Shown here: positions 7,039 through 14,293 of the stretch, piece by piece
How the letters are laid out: each line of letters begins with the position of its first letter
Numbering within the stretch: position 1 is the first letter of the stretch
Assembly: GCF_047777955.1 (NCBI RefSeq)
Contig: NZ_CP180537.1
Location: 2,542,001 to 2,606,000 of the forward strand
Direction: 5' to 3'
Length of the DNA: 64,000 bases
Source: Didemnitutus sp047777955
GTDB lineage: Bacteria > Verrucomicrobiota > Verrucomicrobiia > Opitutales > Opitutaceae
Translations under genes and position numbers: made by a program
The notes under the pieces: generated by a model
Databases searched by the model: none
What the model saw: only the letters and a program-made list of their open reading frames with translations
Told to the model about the DNA's origin: nothing

Positions 7039-8172
7039 TCAGGGGGCGGGGCCATTCGCCGGCATCGCCGGCAGGTAACAGGTGACGGTGGTGCCTTGAC
7101 CGGGCTTCGACTCGACGGTGAGCGCCCCGCCGAGGCGGTGAAGGATGACGCGGCAGAGGGTGAGGCTGAGGCCCATGCCCTTCTGCTGGCCGCGCTCCTT
7201 GGTGGAGAAATAAGGGTCGAAGATCTTGGGCAGCACCTCGTGCGGGATGCCGGCGCCGGTGTCGGAGATGCGGATTCGCACGTAATGTCCCGGACGCAGG
7301 TCGGTGGCCGGCGTCTTCTCGAGCGTCGCGTTTTCGGCCCGGACCGCGATGGACCCGCCGGCGGGCGTGGCCTCCCGGGCGTTGAGCAGCAGGCCGCGGA
7401 AGACCTGGGCCAGCTGCGTCTCGTTGCCCCGCACCGTCGCGAGATCCGGGGCCCATTCGCACACCTGCCGCACCGGCGCGTCGTGCAGGGTCAGCTCGAT
7501 CGCCTGCCGCACGAGCGGGCGGAGGTCGAGCGTCCTCATGCCCGAGACGTCCCCGTCGGCGAAGGCGATCAGCTGCCGCGTGAGCGTCGCGGCGGCGTCG
7601 ATCGTCGCCTTGGCCTGGTTGAGCAGGTGGCGCTGCGTGAGCGTCACCGGGCCGGAGAACTCGACCATGTCGAGGTTCAGCCGCAGCGCGGCGAGCAGGT
7701 TGTTGTAGTCGTGCGCCATGCCGCCGGCGAGGATGCCGGTCGACTCGAGCTTGCCGACCACCAGGCGCTCGCGCTCCGCCTCGCGCCGCTCGGTGACGTC
7801 GCGCGCGATGCCGAAGACGACATGCCGCTCGGGATCGGTGATCGACTGCCAGGACAGCCAGCGCGCGCTGCCGTCCTTGCACAGGTAGCGGTTCTCGAGC
7901 CAGCGCACCGGCACGCCCTCCGCGAGCTGCGCGCGGGCCGCCAGCGTCCGCTCGCGGTCCTCCGGGTGCATGAACTCGTGCACGGGACGCGAGAGCAGCT
8001 CCTCCTCGGACCAGCCCAGCACCCGCGTCCACGACGGATTCACTTTCTTGAAGTAGCCGTCGTCGAGGCTGGCAAAGCAGAGCAGATCGAGCGAGTGCTG
8101 GAAAAAATGGTCGAATTGCGCGCTGGTGATGGCGTGCGCGGCGTCCGATGCGAGAGGTGAAGAATCGGGCAT
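7039..8172 (-). CDS. PAS-domain sensor histidine kinase
   Basis: A 377-residue soluble kinase. A PAS domain spans about residues 18-135 (FFQHSLDLLCFASLDDGYF onwards, PAC part ending ITDPERHVVFGIARDVTERREAE). The H box reads GGMAHDYNNLL near residue 150, the N box is LLLNAREA, G1 is SDTGAGIP, and the F/G2 segment is FDPYFSTKERG then KGMGLSL. There is no membrane segment and no receiver domain. No response regulator is adjacent, so its partner is unknown. I chose the ATG at 8172; the frame stays open far upstream only because it is antisense to the permease gene. Confidence 0.88.
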   Translation of the reverse strand: MPDSSPLASDAAHAITSAQFDHFFQHSLDLLCFASLDDGYFKKVNPSWTRVLGWSEEELLSRPVHEFMHPEDRERTLAARAQLAEGVPVRWLENRYLCKDGSARWLSWQSITDPERHVVFGIARDVTERREAERERLVVGKLESTGILAGGMAHDYNNLLAALRLNLDMVEFSGPVTLTQRHLLNQAKATIDAAATLTRQLIAFADGDVSGMRTLDLRPLVRQAIELTLHDAPVRQVCEWAPDLATVRGNETQLAQVFRGLLLNAREATPAGGSIAVRAENATLEKTPATDLRPGHYVRIRISDTGAGIPHEVLPKIFDPYFSTKERGQQKGMGLSLTLCRVILHRLGGALTVESKPGQGTTVTCYLPAMPANGPAP

Positions 8173-8264
8173 GGCGGCTGTCCTAGGGGTATGCCGCTGC
8201 GCCGCGCGCGCAAGAGCGGTGTTGCCGTGGACCTCCGGGCGGGCGGCATGGCCGCGGGGCCGGC

Positions 8265-8310
8265 ATTTTTTCTGTAACTGCAGCTGCTTTGCCGGGTTTA
8301 TTAGGCACCG
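8265..8310 (+). promoter_or_regulatory. Possible ECF-type promoter upstream of the first ADOP gene
   Basis: TTTTCTGTAACT at about 8268-8279 is followed 14 bases later by GGGTTTATTAGGCA. A very similar arrangement (TTCTGTAACT, 15 bases, GGGTATTCAGGGCA) lies before the DUF4097 gene at 26610. The repeated spacing suggests a -35/-10 pair, but no transcript data support it. Confidence 0.3.
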
Positions 8311-8403
8311 CAACCGCCCGGCGCCCTCCCTGCACCGGGCTGGCCGCACGTCCTCCCGGGCCGCGGCGATGGCCGACGAACCTTCCCTCAACCCCGTCAC
8401 TCC

Positions 8404-10806
8404 ATGCTCTCCGATCTGAAGTTCGCGCTCCGCTCGCTCGCCAAGACCCCCGGCTTCGCCCTCGTCGCCATCGTCACGCTCGCCCTCGGCATCGGCGCCA
8501 ATTCCGGCGTGCTCAGCTTCCTCAATGTCCTGCTCTTCAAGCCGCTCCCGCTGCCGCACGTCCAGGAGCTCGTCTTCATGGGCGAGTATTCGCAGCAGGT
8601 GCCCAACATGTCCGTCTCCTACCCGAACTACGTCGACTGGCGCGACCGGCAGAAGAGCTTCACCCGCCTCGGCGCCTTCCGCGGCCAGTCCTTCAACTAT
8701 GTCGGAGCCTCCGAGACGGAGCGCATCGGCGGCGCGGTGTTCTCGGCGGACATGTTCCCGGCCCTCGGCGTCGCGCCGAAACTCGGCCGCTGGTTCAGCG
8801 CCGACGAGGACAAGCCCGGCGCGGAGCGCGTCGCCGTCATCAGCGAGCGCTTCTGGCAGACTTCGCTCGGCGCCCGCGCCGACGTCCTCGGGGCCAAGAT
8901 CACGCTCAGCGGCGAAATCTACTCGGTCGTCGGCGTGATGCCGGCGGACTTCCGCTTCCCGACCAACGCTCCCGACGTCTGGGTGCCGTTGGGGCTCAAC
9001 GCCGATTCGATGGCCCAGCGCGGCAGCCACCCGGGCCTGTATTGCATCGGCCGGCTCAAGCCCGGTGTCTCGCTCGAGGCCGCGCGCGCCGACATGGTCG
9101 CGGTGGCCCGGCAGCTGGAGCAGCAGTATCCCCAGTCCAACACCGGCAACTCCGTCGCCATGCAGTCGCTCGTCGAGCGCGCCGTCGGCCAGCAGCGCGG
9201 CACGGTCTGGATCTCCTTCGCCGCCGCGCTCGGCGTGCTCCTCATCGCCTGCGCGAACGTCGCCAACCTCCTCCTCGCCCGCGCCGCCGTCCGCTCGCGG
9301 GAGTTCGCCGTGCGCGCCGCCCTCGGTGCCGGCCGCGGGCGCCTGATCCGCCTCGTGCTGACCGAAAGCGCCCTGCTCGGCCTCGCCGGCACGGCGCTGG
9401 GCCTCCTCGCCGGCTACGGCGTCATGCAGGGCATCAAGACCCTCATCCCCGCCAACTCGCCCTTCGTGAGCGAGGTGGCGATGGATGGCACCGTGCTCGG
9501 CCTCTCCGTCGTCATCGGCGTGGGCACCACCCTCCTCTTCGGCCTCGTGCCCGCCCTCTCCGGCACGCGGATCAACCTCAACGAGGCCCTCGCCTCCGGC
9601 GGCCGCAGCGGCAGCGCCGTCAACGCCCGCTGGCGCTCCGTGCTCGTCGCCGGCGAATTCGCCCTGACGCTCATGCTGCTCTTTGCCTCCGGCCTGATGA
9701 TCCGGACGATCTACAATCTCTACCGCGCCGACCTTGGCCTGAAGACCGAGCGCATCGTCAGCTTCGGCTACGTCATGCCCGGCCGCGACTGGCAGGACGT
9801 CGCGAAGCGCCAGCAGCTGCTCGACCGCGCGCTGGCGGAGCTCGCTCGCCTGCCCGGCGTCACCCAGGTCGCGCTCACGAACCCGCTGCCGCTCTCCGGC
9901 GGCGGCAACCAGACCTCCTACCTCATCGAGGGCGAGCCCGAGCCCGGTCCCGGCAAGCGCCCGTCGACCGAAAACAACGCCGCCAGCGCCGCCTACTTCG
10001 AGACGATGCGCATCCCGCTGCTCCGCGGCCGCACCTTCACGGACCAGGAAAAGGCCGACGACCCCAACACGATCGTCATCGACGCCAAGTTCGCCGAGAC
10101 GCACTTCGCCGGCCAGGACCCGATCGGCAAGCGGGTGAATTTCGGCATGCCCAACCAGCCGCCCGCCTACGCGACCATCATCGGCGTCGTCGGCCACGTG
10201 CAGAACTACGGCATCGGCCAGGACACCCGGGTGCAGATCTACTATCCCTACCGCCGCACGCCGCCCTCGTCGGTCAGCTTCGTCCTGCGCACGGCGCAGG
10301 ATCCGGCCTCGCTCGCCTCCGCCATCCGCACGACGATGCGCCAGGTGGAACCGACGCTGCCCGTCTTCGCCCTGCGGACGATGGACGAGATCTTCGACGC
10401 CTCGGTCACGAATGAGCGCGTCATGCTCCGCCTGCTCGCGATCTTCGCCGGCATCGCGCTGCTCCTCGCCGCCATCGGTCTTTACGGCGTGCTCAGCTAC
10501 ATCGTCGCCCAGCGCACCCGCGAGGTCGGCGTGCGCATGGCGCTCGGCGCCACCGCCGCCGCCGTTCGCCAGCTGATGCTCGGCCAGGGCCTGCGCCTGG
10601 CCTTCATCGGCCTCGGCACCGGCCTGCTCGCCGCCGCCGGCCTGGGCAAGCTCATGAGCAGCGTGCTCTACGGCGTGTCGCCGTTCGATCTCCTCATCCT
10701 CACCGCGGTCTCGCTCGTGCTTCTCGCGATCGGGCTCGTCGCCAGCTGGCTCCCCGCCCACCGCGCCACGCGGATCAACCCCGTGGAGGCCCTGCGGGCG
10801 GAGTGA
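8404..10806 (+). CDS. ADOP-type duplicated ABC permease (ADOP-1)
   Basis: An 800-residue permease of the acidobacterial duplicated orphan permease type: two repeats of a MacB-like periplasmic core plus an FtsX permease domain in one chain. N-terminal DLKFALRSLAKTPGF and TM1 LALGIGANSGVL; first FtsX part around residue 278 (LLIACANVANLLLARAAV, then ALGAGRGR); second half from about residue 410; last FtsX near residue 680 (IGLYGVLSYIVAQRTREVG) ending INPVEALRAE. Families of this kind are predicted to act with a MacB-type ATPase in efflux or envelope mechanotransmission, but no ATPase is in the window. Frame intact. Confidence 0.9.
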   Translation: MLSDLKFALRSLAKTPGFALVAIVTLALGIGANSGVLSFLNVLLFKPLPLPHVQELVFMGEYSQQVPNMSVSYPNYVDWRDRQKSFTRLGAFRGQSFNYVGASETERIGGAVFSADMFPALGVAPKLGRWFSADEDKPGAERVAVISERFWQTSLGARADVLGAKITLSGEIYSVVGVMPADFRFPTNAPDVWVPLGLNADSMAQRGSHPGLYCIGRLKPGVSLEAARADMVAVARQLEQQYPQSNTGNSVAMQSLVERAVGQQRGTVWISFAAALGVLLIACANVANLLLARAAVRSREFAVRAALGAGRGRLIRLVLTESALLGLAGTALGLLAGYGVMQGIKTLIPANSPFVSEVAMDGTVLGLSVVIGVGTTLLFGLVPALSGTRINLNEALASGGRSGSAVNARWRSVLVAGEFALTLMLLFASGLMIRTIYNLYRADLGLKTERIVSFGYVMPGRDWQDVAKRQQLLDRALAELARLPGVTQVALTNPLPLSGGGNQTSYLIEGEPEPGPGKRPSTENNAASAAYFETMRIPLLRGRTFTDQEKADDPNTIVIDAKFAETHFAGQDPIGKRVNFGMPNQPPAYATIIGVVGHVQNYGIGQDTRVQIYYPYRRTPPSSVSFVLRTAQDPASLASAIRTTMRQVEPTLPVFALRTMDEIFDASVTNERVMLRLLAIFAGIALLLAAIGLYGVLSYIVAQRTREVGVRMALGATAAAVRQLMLGQGLRLAFIGLGTGLLAAAGLGKLMSSVLYGVSPFDLLILTAVSLVLLAIGLVASWLPAHRATRINPVEALRAE

Positions 10807-10936
10807 CCGTAGCGGCGGCGCGGGGTGCTCCCTGGGCCGCCTTCGCAGCATCGACATTTGCCGGCCGCCGCGCTAGAGGTAGCCCGGCTCTCGAACTATT
10901 TTTCCGCGCTGGTTCGGCCGTCACCGTCCGCCAGCG

Positions 10937-11356
10937 ATGCTCGAAAACGCCTTCATCAATCGTCCGACCCCGCCCGCCGACGGCGATCTCGCCGCCGCGC
11001 TCGGCCCGGCCAGGGCCGCGTGGGATGAGTTCCTCGCCACGCTCGCACGCGACCAGCTCGCGGATCGGCACGAATGGAAATGCCATTCGCCGAAGTGGGG
11101 CTGGTCGCTGCGGGTGTGCCGGAAGCAACGCACCATCGTCTGGCTCTCTCCCGGACGCGGCGGCTTCAACGTCGCATTCATCCTCGGCGCAAAGGCCGTC
11201 GCGGCCGCGCGGGCGGCTCGGTTGCCCGCGAGCGTCTCGTCGGCACTCGCCATCGCGCCGAAATACCCCGAGGGCACCGGCCTCCGGCTGGTCGTGAAAT
11301 CCGTCCGCTCCCTCCCCGCCCTGCGCCGGCTCGCCGCGATCAAGGCCGCGAACTGA
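10937..11356 (+). CDS. DUF3788 family protein
   Basis: A 139-residue protein. The core HEWKCHSPKWGWSLRVCRK followed by a GRGGFNVAFILGAKAV segment matches the DUF3788 family, small cytosolic proteins of unknown function. No signal peptide or membrane helix. The downstream VOC gene starts about 20 bases after its stop, so the two may be co-transcribed. Confidence 0.78.
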   Translation: MLENAFINRPTPPADGDLAAALGPARAAWDEFLATLARDQLADRHEWKCHSPKWGWSLRVCRKQRTIVWLSPGRGGFNVAFILGAKAVAAARAARLPASVSSALAIAPKYPEGTGLRLVVKSVRSLPALRRLAAIKAAN

Positions 11357-11375
11357 ACCCGCCCGCCCTCCCGCC

Positions 11376-11771
11376 ATGAAAGTCCGCGGTGTCGATTTCA
11401 TCCTCCATCCCGTGCAGGACATCGCGGCCGGCGTCCGATTCTACCGCGACGTGCTCGGATTGCCGCTCGAGGTCTGGAGCGAGGCCGATCGCTGGGCGGA
11501 GTTCGACTGCGGCAACGTCACGCTGGTCCTCCAGGGCGGCGAAGCCAGCGCACCCTCCGGCGCACGTCCCAAGCTGGCGCTGGCCGTCGACGACATCGAC
11601 CAGGCGTATGCGGCGCTGCAGGAGCGGGGCGCGACCGTGCTGCATCCGCCGCAGGACTACGGTGTCTGCCGCGCGTTCGAAATCCGCGATCCGGACGGCA
11701 ATGCGATCCTCTTGCATCGGCGCACCGACGGCACGTTTGGCCCCGCCTCCAATCTGCCCGCGGCCCCCTGA
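11376..11771 (+). CDS. VOC (glyoxalase/bleomycin-resistance fold) protein
   Basis: A 131-residue single-domain vicinal-oxygen-chelate protein. VDFILHPVQDIAAGVRFYRDVLG opens the first beta-alpha-beta unit; AFEIRDPDGNAILLH near the C-terminus carries the family's acidic metal-ligand strand. Substrate unknown. It probably belongs to a short operon with the DUF3788 gene and the 11804 gene. Confidence 0.82.
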   Translation: MKVRGVDFILHPVQDIAAGVRFYRDVLGLPLEVWSEADRWAEFDCGNVTLVLQGGEASAPSGARPKLALAVDDIDQAYAALQERGATVLHPPQDYGVCRAFEIRDPDGNAILLHRRTDGTFGPASNLPAAP

Positions 11772-11803
11772 GGGCGTCGCTCCCGCCGCGCCCGCTTCCC
11801 CTT

Positions 11804-12136
11804 ATGCGCTACCTCGCTCTCGAACGCGAACTCCCCGTCCTCCCGCGTGCCGACCTGCCGGACTTGCTCCGCCAGGAGGCCGCCGCGGTGTGGCAGCTCC
11901 AGAAAACCGGCCTCCTGCGCGAAATCTGGTTCACCACTCCCGAACGCCACGCCGTGATCCTGCTCGAGTGTCCGAGCGCCGTGGCCGCCCGCGAGCACCT
12001 CGCCAGCCTGCCGCTGGCGCGCGCCGGGCGCGTCGAGTTCGTCCTGCACGAACTCCAGCCCTACGACGGCTACGAGCGGCTCTTCGCCCGCGGCGCCGCG
12101 CAGGTGCACGCGCGCGACGAGCCGGCGGAATACTGA
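11804..12136 (+). CDS. Muconolactone-isomerase-like small protein
   Basis: A 110-residue protein resembling the ferredoxin-like dimeric alpha/beta barrel of muconolactone isomerase-type proteins: a helix with LRQEAAAVWQLQKTGLLREIWF, a strand with HAVILLECPSAVAAREHLASLPL, and a closing VEFVLHELQPYDGYERLF. No aromatic-degradation genes are near, so the name indicates fold only. It starts about 30 bases after the VOC gene. Confidence 0.6.
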   Translation: MRYLALERELPVLPRADLPDLLRQEAAAVWQLQKTGLLREIWFTTPERHAVILLECPSAVAAREHLASLPLARAGRVEFVLHELQPYDGYERLFARGAAQVHARDEPAEY

Positions 12137-12260
12137 ATGGCGCCCGCGCGCCCCGTCGCCGCGCGATTTCCCCGGAACGTCACTTGCGGGTCCCAGTCGT
12201 AACGATATCATCACGGCATCGCCCGTGATCGCCGGTGCAGTTCCTCAACCCGTTCCCGCC

Positions 12261-13391
12261 ATGAGTCTCATCGCCACCCAAATCCGCCAGAAAGACGCCC
12301 GCTTCTACTTCGCCTCCTACCCGTCCGACCGCCTGCTCGAAAAGATCCGCTTCATCAGCCGATTCTACGACGAGGCCGGCGCGCAGATCCGACCGGAGGA
12401 CGTGCCCGCCGAGGACGACGTCGCCCAGTTCATCGCCCGGGTCGAGCGCAGCGACCAGGCGTTCCAGCGCGAACTGTCGCGCAACAAGATCCGCGCCATC
12501 CGCAATTTCTACGAGACCGCCGTCACCCAGCCGCCGATCCCCGGCACGGTGCTGCTCTTCACGCCGCAGACGCTCGGCTTCGAGGCGTGGAGCGACGGCT
12601 CCGGCGTCGGCCGCCTGCAGGAACCGGCGGAGAAATTCCTCGTCATCGACGGCCAGCACCGGCTTGCCGCGCTCGAGTTCTACATGCGCACCCATCCGGA
12701 CGAGGCGAAGAACATCGCCGTGCCGTGCGTGATCTTCGACGGCCGCAGCGACGACTTCGCCACGGAGATGTTCGTCATCATCAACTCCACGCCGACCCGC
12801 ATCAACAAGAGCCACCTCGTCGACCTTTACGAGCGCGTCTCCTGGGCCGAACCCGACCGCCGCTTCGCGGCGCACATCGCCGAGCAGCTTTACCGCGCCG
12901 ACGACAGCCCGCTCCAATACCGCATCAACCGCCTCGGCGGCCGCAGCCGGCAGGAAAAATGGATTCTCCAGGCCGAGCTCTTCAACGAGATCCATCGCTG
13001 GGTGAAGCTCGCGTGGAAGGAGATCGAGCCCGCCGGCACCGACAAGCGCGCCGCGCTGCGCTATTACGAGCAGGCCCGCGACTTTCTCAAGGCCGCCGCC
13101 CGCGTCTGGGGCGAGGCGTGGGGCGACGCCGGCTACATGGTCACGAAGCCCGTCACCCTGAAAGCCATGCTCCGCGTCTGCGCCGACCTCAGCGCGGCCG
13201 ATGCCGAGCCGGCCGACGGTCGCGTGGAGCGCTGGACCGCCCGCCTGGCGCCGTGGACCGGGCAGATCGCCCAGTTCCGCAGCGACGGCTTCTACGAGCG
13301 CTTTCCCTCGAAGGGACAGGTCGAGCGCGTGGCCAAGATCCATCGCGAACTGTCGAAGTGGGCCGGCATCCCGACCCGCGGGCGCGGCTGA
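12261..13391 (+). CDS. DGQHR-domain protein (DndB-like), orphan
   Basis: A 376-residue protein with the signature VIDGQHRLAALEFY near residue 129 and VIINSTPTRINKSHLVDLYE near 172, hallmarks of the DGQHR family that includes DndB and related proteins of DNA phosphorothioation and other defence loci. No dndA/C/D/E or restriction genes flank it, so it may be a stand-alone member with another role. I chose the ATG at 12261; the upstream extension is poor. The neighbouring sigma gene begins 170 bases later and may not be linked. Confidence 0.8.
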   Translation: MSLIATQIRQKDARFYFASYPSDRLLEKIRFISRFYDEAGAQIRPEDVPAEDDVAQFIARVERSDQAFQRELSRNKIRAIRNFYETAVTQPPIPGTVLLFTPQTLGFEAWSDGSGVGRLQEPAEKFLVIDGQHRLAALEFYMRTHPDEAKNIAVPCVIFDGRSDDFATEMFVIINSTPTRINKSHLVDLYERVSWAEPDRRFAAHIAEQLYRADDSPLQYRINRLGGRSRQEKWILQAELFNEIHRWVKLAWKEIEPAGTDKRAALRYYEQARDFLKAAARVWGEAWGDAGYMVTKPVTLKAMLRVCADLSAADAEPADGRVERWTARLAPWTGQIAQFRSDGFYERFPSKGQVERVAKIHRELSKWAGIPTRGRG

Positions 13392-13560
13392 CGCACCGCC
13401 GCTCCCGGCCGAGCCCCTCGCCGGACGCGCCGACTGCCGGCCGGCGCGCCTCCCTCAACCCGTGCAGGACAACACCCCAGAAGCGACGGCGGCGTGAACT
13501 TCTGCGACATTTCGCGTTTTTTGGTTTAGCCCGGGCGCACGGCGCTCCAACGTCCGCCGT

Positions 13561-14130
13561 GTGACCGACGCTGGCCTTTCGTCCTCACCTGCCCCTGACC
13601 CCGCGCACGCCGCCACCCCGGCGGAGCTGCTTGCCCTCGTCTACGACGAATTGCGCCGCCTCGCGGCGGCCAAGATCGCCCGCGAGTCCGCCGGCATCAC
13701 GCTGCAACCCACCGCCCTCGTCCACGAGGCATGGCTGCGGCTCGGCGGCGATGCCCAGCCCGCCTGGGCCAACCGCCGGCACTTCTTCGCCGCCGCCGCC
13801 GAGAGCATGCGCCGCATCCTGATCGACAACGCGCGGCGCAAGAACGCCGTCCGCCGCGGCGCCGGCGCCACGAAGCTCAGCGCCAACTCGACCGGCTTCG
13901 ACATCGCGGAGTCCACGCCGGACGACGAGCTCCTCCTGGTCAACGACGCCCTCGACGCCCTCGCGACGCACGACGCGCGCAAGGCCGAGCTGGTGAAGTT
14001 GAAATACTTCGGCGGCCTCACGCTCGAGGAAGCCGGCGACACCCTCGGAATTTCCCACCGCACGGCGAAGCGCGACTGGGCCTATGCGCGCGCCTGGCTC
14101 TTCAACGAAATCAACCGCCAACGGGGCTGA
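13561..14130 (+). CDS. ECF RNA polymerase sigma factor (TIGR02999-like)
   Basis: A 189-residue sigma factor starting with GTG. Region 2 contains LALVYDELRRLAAAKI and the LVHEAWLRLG segment; AESMRRILIDNARRKNAVRRG is the region 2.4-like basic stretch; region 4 reads LVKLKYFGGLTLEEAGDTLGI then SHRTAKRDWAYARAWL, a helix-turn-helix. This subgroup in Planctomycetes, Acidobacteria and Verrucomicrobia is usually encoded beside a serine/threonine kinase, as here (14294). It lacks an anti-sigma gene, so the kinase may control it. Confidence 0.88.
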   Translation: MTDAGLSSSPAPDPAHAATPAELLALVYDELRRLAAAKIARESAGITLQPTALVHEAWLRLGGDAQPAWANRRHFFAAAAESMRRILIDNARRKNAVRRGAGATKLSANSTGFDIAESTPDDELLLVNDALDALATHDARKAELVKLKYFGGLTLEEAGDTLGISHRTAKRDWAYARAWLFNEINRQRG

Positions 14131-14293
14131 GCCGGAGCTCGCCCCGGAATCCACGGAGCATCCCGGGACGCGCCCGTCCGCCACGCCGCGTCTCCCGTGC
14201 TCCGCGCCTTCCGCGGCCTCCTCATGGCCCCCTTGGCCGGAAAAATGCGCTTAGAGCAAGCCGGACCTCTTTCCCCGCCCTTTCCCCACCGCA

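Noticed and set aside
7039..10857. A minus-strand open frame of over 1,200 codons
   Set aside because: Only its end (7039-8172) has kinase motifs. The rest is antisense to ADOP-1 and is open because of GC-rich codon usage.
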